Of a stretch of 64,000 bases of DNA, positions 46,411 to 61,539 are shown in pieces. The notes under the pieces were generated by a model. It had not been told where the DNA came from and did no database searches. It saw only the letters and a list, made by a program, of their open reading frames with translations. Source of the stretch: Gibbula magus (taxonomy: Eukaryota > Mollusca > Gastropoda > Trochida > Trochidae). Made by a program: the position numbers and the translations under genes. Numbering within the stretch: the stretch's first letter is position 1; the number at the start of each line of letters is the position of its first letter. The stretch lies in contig OW388290.1 in NCBI GenBank assembly GCA_936450465.1, positions 22,185,457-22,249,456 on the forward strand, given 5' to 3'.

Positions 46411-49400
46411 TTTTATTTCATTTTAACTTAACGGACGAACTGGCCTTGCCATTCTGAGTAGATAATGGAAGAAATTATAAAATTAAATCAAAGGTTAATG
46501 GTTTATTCATGGACACAATGTCGACATGGTTACCTGTCCACCACACGAGCTTCATACAACACTAAGGTGAAACCAATCTGACATGTTGATCAGTTGAAAG
46601 TCGTTTTATCACTTCTGTGCTAATAAACAATTGACTTGTACAGACGCATATACTTTTTACACTACTCACAGTCTTCAGAACATAAGATTCTAACGTTGTT
46701 TATAAGATATGAAATATTCGAACCATCCCTTCGAATTTTCATCTATATATATACTGTCCTGTTTTGGCATCATTAATTTACAGTAATTAACAGTTCAACT
46801 ATGACAATGTATCTTTGACATTTGAGTTGAGGTATATGTTTTATCTTCTACATGAGTCCCAAATCACACGTTGGTAAGTGCAATACAATTTCATACAGTT
46901 AACGAACCGGTTATAGACATAGCCTGAAGACATTACTAGGTTTCAGTCAAACTAACTGAAACATGGTGTGCCTGTAAGCATCCTTATACATATTGTCCCA
47001 TGACGAAATTATAAGGTTTATGATCCGATGTTTGCAATACTTTCCAGTAAAATCCAAACCAAAAAACGTAAAAAATTCAGTGTCTATGATCATAATTATC
47101 ATTTTTGTTGATTTTGAATTCGAATCAATATACGTTGTTAAAGATTCATGAACATTTTACCTCGCTGTCTGGTTCCTTATGGATAAGGTTTTCCTGTGTA
47201 CCTTCAAAAATGCCAAATGCCCCTTGACAAAGATGTTTATACTCCTCTCAAACTTTCGTTTACTTTCTAAAATATTAGTTTACGAATTGGACATTAACCC
47301 ATTTTACTTTTTTTCAAAATAAATTTTCGCTCGTTTTACAATATGTCATTATAATCAGATGTTTTCTGTGTATTCATTTAACACATTTTTATCCTGTCTG
47401 TTGTAACAGTAAGTCAGTAAGTAGCTGAGGTTAAGATAAGTGGGCAAGCTGATTAAACTTTAAAATCCCATTTTGAGTAATAATGTTAAATCATCTTGTG
47501 AAGCTTACCATTTTTCGCATTCATAATTAAGAATTTCTCACCTGGGGGACACCCGGTAATCTATCTATCATGTATGGTCTGCATTTGCCTCTGTGTTTTT
47601 AGAAGATGAAGTAACATGAAGTTAATCAACACTCGCCACGTGCTGGACAAAGCATTATTATTTTGCATGTTTAAAAGTATGTTTTTCATCATGAAGATAG
47701 ACAAATTATAGATAGATATAGACAGTCATTATTCTTATTTCAAATAAAACTACTAAAAAGTTTCGTTGTGTTTATCAGGGATGTGATTATTACTTACTAG
47801 AAATGATTTATTTTGCCAGTTGGTTTAATTGGAAACGAAGTGAATCTGAGTAAAAACCTAGCTTTTTCATACAAACATTAGCAAAAAATGATATGCATAA
47901 TGGAAGAAAAGAAAAGATTTTGATATTAGCACTGGCATGGCATGATAGTTTCCGAGCCTTTATAAAAGAAACCCTCAGAGGTATTTAAATGGTATACCAA
48001 TTGGGGCCATATTATCGTCGCCCAAAGCAACGCAACATTCATGCTGTATAACAGATAAAGCCATATTATAACAAACCCATGCCAGTGCGTGGACATTTAA
48101 AGATTGTCAATTTCAAAGTCGATGCTTATGTTCATCACGACTGGAAGATTGCCCAATTATTTGAACCATGAAATGACAATATGTATCCTAAGAAAGAGAT
48201 CATATTCAAAATAATAATAGAACAGATTCAGCAGTAGATATTTCAAATGGAATTACACCCAAAGGCCAGATGTAAGTCCATAGACACATATAATACCTGC
48301 CAAGCAATTCTCCTCACTCATCAGATCTAACCAGGCTAAATGTTATTATGGATACTCCTTTGATTTCCCTTTAATTTGTACAGGAATGATACCGATAGGA
48401 AGACAGAATTATATTATTGATGTAAATGGGATTAAAGGTGATATTGAGTTACACTCATTACTTTTAATGTTATCTCAAATGAAATGATTAATGGGAGTGT
48501 TGATACACAACCGTCGCAATTATGCCATTTATAGTTAACATGTAAAGGTTTTTCGACGAACTGTGGAACGTTCGTTAGAATTGGAACTAGAACTAGACGA
48601 CTTAAGATGTGTGACTGACAAGTTTAGTGAATGGAAATTCAAGAATATGCTGACTGAAGCACACAACATAATAGAATACAATAAAAAGTATTGTTCAGTT
48701 TGTGGTCTGACAGCAGTCTCTGAAGGCCACTCTCGTTACAATATGTCACGATAGTTATTATATCTACCTTTATAAATGGCAACGTCACGTAGAATTTTGA
48801 TAATGATAATTTTCCACTGATTTGTATTGACTTAAGGTGACTAATCAATTTAACATGAAAAACATTTCAAGGACTCTAACATTCACTATTGTTGCTGGAC
48901 AACAAAGTTATTCTTGCGCATGAGAAAACAGGACACTGTAATTCAAATTATATCATCTCTGATTTCTTCTTCGCAAAATATGGGCAGAATTATTCATAAA
49001 GTTAAACCATTCAAAATTTAACATTGTTCTAAAACAATATTAGCTACAGCAACTAAAATTCAAATTCTAATATAGAGCTGCCAATGCCAATTTGAAAAGT
49101 AATCTATGAAAATGGGTTAAACATCAATTGTCAGATACGCTGAACAGATCATGTCTTGATTTTGGTACAATTATTTATTTAGACAAACCATCTAAATAAA
49201 ATGTGAATTTGAAAAGTAATATATGAAACAAAGGGTTAAACGTCATATGCGCCGATAAGTTCGTAATTTGTCAAGATCGAGTGTATAACAGATAACATGA
49301 GATATGAGACCTACACCTACGCTATTTCATTTCCTGCTATTTCATTTCCTAATCTATAGGGCAGTGTAATGATGATATCCACCCAGTATTGTAGTGACAG

Positions 49401-51910
49401 ATCATTAACCATGAGTATGACTGATGAAGGTTTGATCCTTCCAATATAGGTTAAAGGTTCTTTCTCATATAATTGAAATAATATTTTCATTTTGAGGTTG
49501 AACGCTTGAATTGTTATTAAGTGAACAAAGGTTTTGGCATCCAATAGAAATACAATGTAACCATAACAGCAAGTAGCAAGATGATCTAAGAGCATGGACA
49601 GGTAGCAAAGATGACATAGATGTAGCACAAACGATCAATCACGGTTAAATATCAATGAAGAAATTCTGTACGCTTTCATAAATCTTTTTCCAATTTTTCC
49701 AATTATTTATACAGTTTTACAACAGAATTATCTCCTTTCATAACACTTCTTACATCACATTAAATCCAACTTGACATTTACGACAGTTCTCTCATTGTTA
49801 TCATGTGTTTTTAAATTTTCTGAGAACAGCTTATTTCCTATTTCAATAGTATGTCATTTTGTCTTTCTTGTAACGAATTAACAAATATGTTTGTGACCAA
49901 ACAGACGGTTTTATCAGTAATTTTATTATTTTTCACAAAACATAAAGTTACATAACTTAACGCTAACCTTTTACAACTTGAGACTATACAGTTTGACTTA
50001 AAAATTTAAAAAAAGATTCAATGCAAGTACATTCAGTACAGTTCAGTATGCATTTCACTTAATTCATTAAAATATTATGATTATAAAAGAGCCACTTTCA
50101 AAAAAAGGAGGAAAATATATCTCTAATTTTTACAAATGAAACTTTGGATCGATTTTAAAATTAACTTTGATTCGGTTCTATTCTACTCACACTACTATTT
50201 GGTCAATCCCATAAAAGATAAGGTACGTAGTAAAGGTAACCAATACAATAAGTATCATGTTTGTTGAATACAACTAGAAATGAAAGAGTGTGATGTTTAG
50301 TTACAGCGGCAGAAATAACAGGAGTCAATATTAGAGTGTCTGGTTTAGAACTTTCAGTTTTCTTAAACGTAGGAGAGAGAACTGTAAAACCAGTTCCGTT
50401 ATTGTATTAATACATTTAATAAAACTAATGGAACGAATCTTTAAAAACTAAATAAAATATGTTTGACGACCAACACAGTTTCACAACAAGTAGAGAAGGG
50501 ATTTAGAATCTTCCATCGTAGTTCGTGTCATATTATAATGCTTTAACCTAAGGATCAATGAAAAGTGAGTGGTTCATACCACGAGAGACAAGGAGATCAA
50601 CTGTATGGAGGCAGACTGCAGCTCTTCCACTACTGACGTTTCTTAGATATTTAAATATTTATATTTATGGAATTAAACTAAGTTAAAGTTAACGGGCCGT
50701 TAAAGTTTAGTTAACGGTCCGTTAAGATTTAACGGGCTTTTGAACAACCGGGCCCAGCACAATTTCATGACTAGTACTGAAAATGATGAAGAATCTCAGA
50801 GTGTAGCATGTGATATTTTATAACGACTTATAAAGAGGATATTCCCTATTACACACTCAGGGTTATAGTAGTGAAGCGGATTGAAATACCCTGAGGTTCA
50901 CCTGATATTGTATGGAGAAAACATGCACAACCATTTTGTTTACGCATTGCAATGAAGTTTGTGTCGATATGAACTAAAGTACCGTGTATGATATTGCACT
51001 GAATAGAATAGAATGTACCATTGCAACTAAGTGTATCTGCTGTACAGTGATGCCTCAACCCATGGAAACGATACTGTTAGCTACCGGGGTCAAGGTGAAC
51101 AGTATCAGAAGTTAATCCCCATTGGTCTGATTCAAACACAATATTGGTTACTGAGTAATCCGTTACACCTAAAACACAGCTAGTCAATTACGGTTGAAGG
51201 AAAATAACTATCGATTCAATTTTTTTTTCTGCCAGAACTATCTTCAAAGTAGAAACGACTCAATATTGATTTAGTTACACTGGAGAATGAAATATATTAA
51301 AAACAACCGATCACTAAACACTTGAATGTCTGTTTGTTTACTTTAATCAGTAAGTTTAATTTGTATACATTTCATTGATAGTGGCTGGTGCTTAAACGAT
51401 GTACCATTCTAGTCCCGGCAAATCATATATGTGCATCCTTGTGATTATGAACATAACAACTATTTTGATCTCCAAGTTGAACATGATTTTAAAATACAAA
51501 CTTGAGACCTGTTTCATTTGCCCCTCAGTACAAGAAGTTGACAGTCAGAGTTCATTTATTGGTTCAGATTTTCAAAAATCTTTCAAAACAAGTGTCCCAG
51601 TAACCTATCTAACTATATTGATCTTCATACAAGGACCCACTGGCTCAGCAGGAACAAGATGAACATGGCAGAGGTGACTCTCAAAGGTTTAACTGAAACC
51701 ATTAAAATCGAGGTTTCATTAATTTTTTAGAAAAGGGTTTATAAGATGTCGCCATGACTAGATTAATGTTATTGTATCTAAATATTGCTATATAACCATA
51801 TGAAGTTTATTACACTTTAATATTCACTTTTCACGGTAAACTATATTGCCCTTATGCACATACACAGTAAAATCGACATGAACAGACAGACAATGTCTGA
51901 CAAGGGAATG

Positions 51911-52140
51911 AACCAGACATTGTCGGTATGTAACATTTTTAATGAACTTCTCGTTTAGACAAACGCATTGTGGGACTCTATATTCTCAGAGTCAGACACA
52001 ACCAGACATAGTCAGTATATAACATTTTTACTGTACTTCTCGTTTAGACAAACACATTGTGGGATTCTATACTCTTTAGTGTGCTTCTTGTACAGATACG
52101 CACATAGTTGGATTCAACATTCTCATAGTCAGGCACCTAT
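51911..52140. repeat. Tandem repeat, about 2.6 units of 90 bp
   Basis: Units start CAGACATTGTCGGTATGTAAC (51911) and CAGACATAGTCAGTATATAAC (about 52002). Each is followed by ATTTTTA-TG, ACTTCTCGTTTAGACAAACG and CATTGTGGGA; a third partial unit follows near 52083. Unit sequences diverge by a few per cent to over 20 per cent. Confidence 0.7.
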
Positions 52141-55100
52141 CGCCAAAACTGAATGTCTTTTAATATCAACTTCTCATCCACTGAGGACACAATAAAACGA
52201 CGAAAATATAATCACTTAAGGGGAGTAGTCTGAGAAATGTAACCTGGCACAGGTAATGTGTATCAAGAAATGTGTATTAGAAATACATTTAATTTCGACT
52301 CTGAACGAAACGTTATTTCATTATATTTAGGATGAAGATGTGTGATAGCATTATCCATTATAGTTTCTATCAACCTCAAAAGTAAGAAGCAAGTAGAGTA
52401 AGACACGGCATTCATTGTCAATTACAGCTGTGAATAGTTCAAATGTTGAAAATGTGATCAATGGTATGAGAAATGATTTCATTGTCAACATTGCTTCAAA
52501 GGTGAATTCTGACGCCACTCAGTTCCTATGACAAGTGTCTGTTCTTCCAGCTGAATGAGCTACTTAGTGACATCAGACACTTCACTTTTAACTAAAATTC
52601 TACAGTGTCTGTTCCATTTACATAAACACTAGGATAGTCTCATTTTATCACAATGCATCAAATCAAAAACAAATGATTAAAGTAACAGAGATGGAAGTGA
52701 ACATAAGACATTGCATTACCAATTTCTCCGTCATGTTTCCTAGTCTACAGATATACACAAGAAGGATTTTTTTTATACATTCCAATTATATTTTATGTCA
52801 GGATAATACAGAGCGTATCTCCTCCTCTCTCCTAGCCTTAAATGTTAGAGAGAAAAAATTATGTTGAACGATAAATTTTCATGAACCCCGACATGATCAT
52901 TGTGTTGTATTTAAATTTGATATGGTGAAGCATTAATTATTAATTATCATGACAGATGTACTGTCCGATGTGAGTATGCACAGCGGACCATGTTACATTA
53001 ATTCACACACATTTACAAAAATGAAAATGAAAAGAAACTTGTAACAGCAACACATTTGTCTTTAAACTGATACAGTTTATATTCCACTTTTGAAATAAAT
53101 ATCACATAGAAGCAATAAACGCATGTTCTTGAAAGAGGACACATGTTGTACTAATTCAATTGTTAAATAACATCTCCATGTGTATCGTATGTACATAGGG
53201 CATTGACACATGTGAACATAAATCCACGGAGGCACCAACACAGTCGACAAAGATATTTATGTCCCGACATTCAGGACAGAATTGGGAATCACTTTGCTTA
53301 AGATTGGTCTTGTAATTGTGATGGTGTGTGACCTGCCTGTTCTAGGTAATGGATAAATGTTTTCAACTGGAGATTAAAACTGGCTTATACACTCAAACCT
53401 AAGATAAACCTTGAGGTTAACGCAGTTAAACCGGGCTGTACAGTAACCATCAATATCAGCATGGACATACGAAGTTCAATTTCATCAATACAGTTGGCTC
53501 CAGTAACAGTACAGTTGATATCCCCAGCATGTAATAATGCCATGGTTTGCGTATACATAACATTCTTACAGAAGGCCTTTGCATTGACGTCAATATAATT
53601 GATTCAAAAAGACGGATGAGTAAAACCATTGTCTATGTTATGTGCTTTGGGCCATTTGGTTTTTCATATTGAATGAAACTGTCTGTCTGAAAACACGTCG
53701 TTCCAATAATTTCAGAACATTCTGATTGTACATAGTTTAGATGGTCAAAGTAGATACATACACTTTATTGAACTTTGCATCACCCAATTGTATGTTTGTA
53801 TCGGAAACACAAGGGATAGAAAGCGTCAATGGCAGAAATCAAACACCATTCATATGAGAAGCAGATTGTGATTAGGTCATAGTCGTTATTCATGGAGAGT
53901 TTCAGTCGACTGATGAAGACATTCCTTTATATTATTGACATTGGTATACTCTGTTTATCAGTGAAAAGTAACCCTCTAACAGTTACAACACTGTTACGAC
54001 GTCTCTTATGCTCTGTTAGCAGTTTTTGAAAAGCTCAATTGAACCACTGAAATCAATCCATTTCAACACCATACAAAGATATATTGCTATGATAATGAGA
54101 ATGTCTTGTGTCGTCAACACATAACTGCAATGGAGTACAAGTGTAGTATTTGCTCGATATTAAAACCCCTATCTAAGTCTTGAATTTTATGGATTTACTG
54201 TAGTCTGTAGCAGCAGGAGTATGTCAAATAAAATCCCCTTATTTTTATGAACCAAAACAGCATCAATAATAAGTAATATTAACATGTTATGAAAGGAGAT
54301 GGAAGCCATGAACATGTCTGATGATAGCGTTTGACAAGTTTGACAAATCGTACAGTTTGATACAATTTTTCTTTGTCTTACTAAATACGATGATGATAAC
54401 AATGTATGTTACGAACACAATAACGTTTATTTACTTTCCTTTTTTTATCATATAGGATAAACGGAATCGCCATGACGTGTCTCCCTAGTAACATTCAGAA
54501 TTGATAACACACTGAAATCCATTTTGAAAGGTAATCCAAGCTAATATAAAAATACATATTCTTTCTTTTATTTAGTGAAATAAAAACAACGTTTTACCAT
54601 GACTTACAACAAGCTACTTCAGAGAGTTTATTATTAATCATCCAAGCTCAAATATAAATTTATCTCACTACTTCTTGTCTGAAACTTTGCGTTGTTTTAT
54701 GTGAACTTATTTCCTTAAGCCAAAGGCAAAACAACTTTAAACCGGATCCGTCTGAGACAAATGCTTTTGTGACACTTACCTTTTTAAGGTAATATGTGTA
54801 TATATTGAATTTGTCCCAAAGACAATAAATCAACCTCTGATGTAGTGAAGGCGATCCTGCCGCTTTGATGTCATCAAACAGTGAATCTAACCATAACTAA
54901 ATTCTAGCATTTCATTATGATTGTTATCTCTAAGGTTGGGCTCTTATAAAGCCAATAAGCGGCAACGGTCTTAAATGAAAGTAGTATTTTATTACACAAG
55001 TTGTATCAAGTCAGTAAGTCTCTTGATGCCATGAAAAGAAATGGCGATACAGTTATAAAGTACAATGAATATGTTGGTAACTTAAGAAACAAGATATAAC

Positions 55101-57069
55101 TTTTCTTACTGCGTGTCTCGAGTCCCCCTGATCACAATGTATCAAAAGGAATACAAAACAGAAATACAATGTCAACATTTTACTGTATCATGCGATAGTA
55201 CAAAGTTATTTCGGAAATTAAAGTCTAACATTCACATTCAAATTATAAAAAGTAAAAACTAGTTTTATAAGATGAATGCTTTCCACAATTCTCTGCAAAA
55301 GAAGGTTTGGCTGTTTTTTACCCCTCATCCCGTCGTGACACGAGTTTCTTATGCTCTCAGAAGTTAAAAACTGATTAATCCATAAAGGTTGCAGGAAAAT
55401 TCAATTATTGGATGTTTAGATTGGCGTCGCAGCTCTCCTAAACGCTAATTCTCTCGTATCTTAAGTCTGTTTTGCAATATCATGTTAATTTGACAATTTC
55501 TTTTTGCCCAGTGGTAGGTTTTACTCAAATTTTAAAAACAATTCGGATTTCAATCCTTGACTGACCAAAGAAAACTTTGTTACAACTTAATGTTTTCTTG
55601 GTTGGTGAGATGCTATAAGAATTATTTCCGTTCATCTGCTATGTTATCTTTTTTTTGTTTTACCACTTTCAAGCTATATTCCATAGTTCCCTTTTCTTGA
55701 AGAAAAGTACTAGGAGAGTAAAGTAAACTTTGTTACAGTTCTTAAACGTACAATGCCGTGGTGTGAAATAATCCCACTCTGATACCAAAATCTATATTTG
55801 TCCTTGATAGACTGGATGGGAGATTGTTTGCATGTACAATGCTAGTTGAAGAGTATGCATTATTAGAGCTCTCTGCCACTTTAACCAGTGTGCACTCTGA
55901 CAGGAAGGTATTATTTGTGAGTATGACATATCATATGATTTAGTTATGATTGACTGGCTGAAAATAAAATGTTATATACTCAATATAAACTGAATTTTCA
56001 TTTTAGCAGTGAGCGAAACTTTATCATCACTCATTTAAACACTGGAAACTTAAAGCAGAAGCTGTCCATCTGATATGATGCTGAAAGGTGGTTATCTGAC
56101 AGCCATGTGAGACTGAATATTGATTCTCCGAAAGCAAGATATAGGTTTACGTGTCCCGAGGGAGTCCTGACTTACATGAAAAATGTACTTAAGACTCACA
56201 TCCAACTGTCATACTAAAGGTTGGTTAATAATCTTTCTAACAAGACCTTGTTTATTTTTTACAATGGAACCTGATAACTTAAAACATAACATATAACTTA
56301 ACTTAACTTATAACATGTAACAATATGCAAAATAAGCTATCATGTTTGCAAAGTATGGAAATTAGCCAATTAAAAGATTTGCCATGTTACTTAGACCAGA
56401 CCAGTCAAAAGCTGTACCTCATAAAATGGTCTTATTTGATATTGTATATACCTTCATAGAATAAGGATTGAGTCCTTCAGATTCACTTGCAAATTGCAAC
56501 CAGTGGTATGAACACTGTATATAAAAATATAGTGCACGTATGACTGGTTGGTATGGCGAACATGACGACAGTGAATGCATACAAAAGTGAAATATCCATA
56601 CTACAATTTTACATAGAAATGAACTATTTACAATATGAGGAATGTAATTACGACGCATACATGTTTATGATAAGTGGAAGTTAGCAGTTTAAAGTTACAA
56701 TTTTCAACTTTGTTAAACATTTTAAGTAACAAATTCTCACGTTCAGTTAACATGTGGTAAAGAGGTCCAGTAGAAAATCGAAGACTTCTACATTTACACT
56801 GATTAGAAATGACACTGTGAATGAACGATTGAAAAAGCGAAATCCTAAATATAATCATAATAATAAATGTAACCCAAATTACATGTTATTGTTACACAGT
56901 AACTGTGTTTTATACCTCTGAAGTACGTCCGTGCCATTTGTGTGTCACTGTGTGTATTGTGATCATAATAAAACGACGAAAAAGAAAGAAATACATTTTT
57001 GAGAAGATGCATCAATGAAAAGGGTTGACATGGTTAAGTTTGGGATAACACTACCTTCAAAAGTACAAA

Positions 57070-57200
57070 TTCTTGTATTTTATCGGGCCGAGGCCTTGCG
57101 GAATTCGAACCCACACCCTCAAAGTAAGGCAACTATCGCCAGTACTGACTGTACCAACAGCTTACCATACAACCACGGGGCCTCGACATACATTGCGGGC
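57070..57200 (-). mobile_element. Possible tRNA-derived SINE fragment
   Basis: On the minus strand a B-box-like GGGTTCGAATTCCGC lies about 50 bases downstream of GGTTGTATGGTAAGCTG, weakly like an A box. Flanking text (ACATGGTTA...TTTGGGATAACACTA...GTACAAATTCTT) is present on both sides at about 57027 and 57331, so the segment lies between two copies of a 55-bp direct repeat. The matching region of duplication copy 1 lacks it. It does not fold into a clear tRNA, so I do not call a tRNA gene. Confidence 0.35.
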
Positions 57201-60200
57201 CAACAATCGGTAGTTAGCTAATTCTACTTTCAGTACCCGCTGATAGATTTAAATTAGCGCAGTTCCCAAGGATGAACTCATTAGAAATACATGTACATGC
57301 AATTTATATTAGACAGTGAACAAATATAACATGGTTACATTTGGGATAACACTATACTTACATAGTACAAATTCTTTTACTTTTTGACAAAGGTAGGTTT
57401 ACACAATTGTGCACAACTATCGGATGTCCTCACATCAACCTGGATATTGACTGATGAAAGGAACCGGTTTATTTACATGAAAGTGTGATCATTTTGGAGA
57501 GTCATTCACGTAACCAACTCACACGATTAATTGTACTTATACATTTATATGCATTCATCTGATCCATATTTAAAGACAAGATTCGATATGTTAGATAAAC
57601 TGCAGCAGCTGATCTGAGATCAACGAGAGATCAACAAGCAGGTCCAGCATCAGATTTACGTTCACAAACACCATGTAACTGTGTTGACATGGTGGATATT
57701 CCATCAATTGTTTTATCATAAAAAATGTAAATTAATAACATATACAGCGTTATTCTAAATGTTTCGATTGAACTTCCCTTTAACAGATGAATGAGTTCGA
57801 ATCATTCGGTCACGTTGACAATATTAAAAATTCAACTATACTCACATGGTCCTCTATTTTCTCGATATTAAACTATCGACAGTAACTCTATTCAAACTTT
57901 AGGTTTAGTAATTCAATAAACCTCTTATTTTGTCTCATGACATTTCTCTTTCTTGATTTGATCTCTGATTCCATCACGCATTAAGGAGATAAACTGTCAA
58001 ATTATGCAAAAGTAACAAATATGTTTCAGTATGTAATACATATTTTATAACGACAAATAAAATGCCTTAAATATTTAATTTCACGTCCTTTTATATGTTT
58101 ATACATATATTCTTAAAAAATGACATACTGAAGATTAACCTTCATATAAGTTCATTTCCGACCGGTTTCACAACATAGTGTTCATCAGGGAAACTTATAC
58201 ATTATACAATATATATATGTCATATATGGGTTGACATGCCATTTGGTACATATATTGGAAGAAATGAACTCGCAAAGGATATTTATGGAATAAGATGTTG
58301 ACATGAGTTTCTTTCTGTCACACAAGCTTCATACAGCACTTAGTCTAGCACCAATCTGACCTGTTAATCCCTTCACGGATTAGAGGGATGATCCAGGAGA
58401 GTTATGTATGAAAGTAAGATCAGGTAGCAATCCAAATGGTAAGAATTATGAATCTACCAGCACAAAATATTTATACACAGCTGCAATACCTAGCTACTCA
58501 CTGGAGAATCAACGTTACCTCGTCCTTCTCTGTATGTCGCATTTAAAAATGTATCATGTGGGTCGAGTGTCTATTGTGGACGAATTGTGGAAAGTGGAAA
58601 TCCACACATATACATGTACACAATAATTAGGCGCCATCAAGTTCAACATAAGAAGTGAACCCCAATTTAACGTGAGAGAGGGTGTTATTACTTAATACTA
58701 CCACCCATCTGTGTAATCAAGGAATGGTTAATTGAAAGTCGTTCCATCACTTCAGTGCTAAAAAGAATTGGCAGATACAGAAGCATATACTTCCTACACT
58801 ATTCACATCGTTCAAAACACTCCATTCTAACGTTGTTTATAATTTATATTTTCCATCTGTACTGCCGTTGCTGTCTTACACATGCATATTCGACATATAA
58901 ACTGAACTTAATGTGGTAACTTTTTATTCACAGAAATTATCATGTTAGTCTCAGTCAATCCATTTGTAAATACGGTGTGACTGGTGGCATCCGGTTATAT
59001 TTTGCAATACTCTTCAGTAACATCCATAATACAAAACGTACCGTATTCCGTGTCTATGCTCATATTAAACAAAACTTTTTTGATTTAAAATTCGAATTAA
59101 TATATCATTGTAAAAGATAGCAGAATATGTGGCCTTGCTGTCATGTGCCTTGAAGGTAAGGTTTTCCTCCTGTGTACCGCCATCATGTCAAGTGCCCCTT
59201 AACATAGACGTTCATACTCCTCCCAGATGTTGGTATACTCGCTAAAGTTTTTGTTTACGAAGTGGAAACGAATCCATTTTTGTGTATTCGTTCGTTTCAC
59301 AATATTTTGAATATTAAGTCTGTTTCTATGCATTCAATTAACACTTTTTTTGTCCTGTCTGTTGTAACTGCAGCTGTTGTAACTGGCAAGTGAAGGTAAC
59401 ATATCGCCCAAACAATGGGCAAGCTGATTAAACTTTAAAATCTCATTTTGAGTAATACGGTTAAGTCATCTTTTGAAGCTCACCATTTTTCGTATACAAA
59501 AGTAGGAATTTTTCACCCAGTAATCTGTTTATCATGTATGGTCTGCAATTGGCTCTGTTATTTAGGGGATGAAGTAACATGAAGTTCATCAACACATGCC
59601 ACGTGATAGAAAAGAACCTATTTTCTTTTGCAAGTTCAAAACGTGCAAATGTGTGTTTTAGCATTCTTTTATAAAAGTAGAATACTTACATTGGTTTTTT
59701 TCCAAATAAAGTTTTTTTAAATTTATTTTACCATTTATTTTGCACATTGGTGTAACTAGACGCAGTGAATCCGAGTCTTCAAAACACAGCTTTACTCATT
59801 TGTAAAGTAAACATCCCAACAAAATGAAATACTGCTGTCAGAGCAACTAGTATTTGAATGTATTTGATAGACACATGTTTTGTAAAGAAGTACTCAGAAT
59901 TTCATAAATACAAGTACTTTACTTTTATTTTTTTTTTATATCTGTTCAAATACACTTGGTGTGCTAAAATCGCTTTTTTAGTATATTATCATGTTAAGAA
60001 GATTCCAAAACGACGATTTCCTAAAACGCGTGTTTCTCAGAAATATGAACAGATGTTTTGCACGTTAGTTTAACATTAAAAAATAGAGATATGCTTAAGT
60101 TTGATATGAAAAATGTTTGATATTAACACTGACATGGCGGGCAGTTATATAAGAAACCCTCAAGTGTATCTAAAACGAATACAAATTGAGGCCATATTGT

Positions 60201-61539
60201 CCTCACTCAATGAGAGTATTATGAGACAAACCATTAAGGTGGTGTAGTAGATGAAACCAGGTTATAACAAATATGTTTACGTGGGAGTGAGTTGACAAAA
60301 TTCAAATTTCATGCGTATTTTCACCACAGATGGAACACTGCCAAATGAATTGATACATGGAGAACCCCAGAGGTATTATACTTAAAAAGCCGGAAGTAAT
60401 TCCACAAATACATATAATACCTGTCAGGCATTTCTCCCGACTCTTCAGATCTAACCAGGCTAATTGGTATAATGAATACTTCTTTGATTTCCCTTTAATT
60501 TGTACAGGAGTGATACCGATAGGAAGGCAGAATCATACTAACGATGTAAATGTGACTAACGGTGATCCTCCGTGTTATTAAGTTACTTTTAATGTTCTCT
60601 CAAATTAAATGTTTAACGGGATTGTTGATACAAAACGGTTGCAGCCATTGGAATTTTGTTTGAAAAAGAAGTAACTAACTTTAATTGCAGAATATCCTGA
60701 CTGAAGCATACAACATGAATGTAAACATAAATACTAGTCATATGACAAAATACAATAAAATAAAAAAATTTCACAACGTTTTTTTTGTTACAAAAAACTA
60801 CTGGGCGTTAGTGGTCTGACAGTAGTCTCCGAAGACCGCTCTCGTATGAAATCTATCTTGATAAATGGCAACGTCACGTAGATTGTTGATAATTTCTTCC
60901 ATTTTCTACTAATTTGCATTGACGTAAGATGACTAATCAAGTTTATTAGTGACTTTTTCTGGATTACAAGTTATTTTATAGAAATCATAAAGAAATCATA
61001 ATCACAGTTAATTAAATAACACTAATACCACAGTTTATGTTTTGAAAGCATTTAATCATTTCAAGGATTCTTATATTCCGTATCGTTGCTAGACAACAGG
61101 TGAATTCTTAAGTAAACATGGCATTGAATAACCAAATTAAATCCTCTCAGACTTTTCTAAGGTAGCGAATCAGATACAACTATTTAAAAAAATCTTGGTA
61201 GACTTATCTATTCAGACAAACTATTTGTAAATGAAAAGTATTTCTTATAAAATATTAGAGAACATCATCCCTCTCCAAGTGGAACTGATAACATTGAAAG
61301 TAATCTATTAAACACTAAATGTCACTTGTCAGGTCAGATGCGTTGATAAGATAGCAATTTGTCAAGATCGAATGTACGAGACCATGATACATATTAGGCC
61401 ATGATAAAATATCCTTTCAGAATCTCTCAGGCAGTTTAATGATTAGTTCTCCACAGAATTGTGGTGACAGATCATTAACCATGGGTGCGAGTGATGAACG
61501 CTTTGGTTCATCTTTCCAATGTAGCACTATTCATGTTTA

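Larger units (their letters stand above)
37400..49650. repeat. Tandem duplication, copy 1
   Basis: This stretch and 49.7-61.6 kb are diverged copies of one unit. Collinear anchors read by eye include 37749/49764 (AACTTGACATTTAC), 38590-38650/50560-50615 (AGTGAGTGGTT, GAGACAAGGAGATCAA, CAGACTGCAGCTCTTCCAC), 39880/51150 (GAGTAATCCGTTACA), 40190/51430 (GTGCATCCTTGTGATTATG), 45050-45180/57950-58080, 47190/59158 (AAGGTTTTCCT) and 49405/61469 (GTGACAGATCATTAACCATG). Copy 1 carries insertions at 42051-45038, 45226-46410 and 39092-39267 that copy 2 lacks. No gene is recognised; small frames at 41143 and 48563 have no support. The duplicated unit may be a decayed gene, a regulatory array or a large unclassified element. 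Confidence 0.65.
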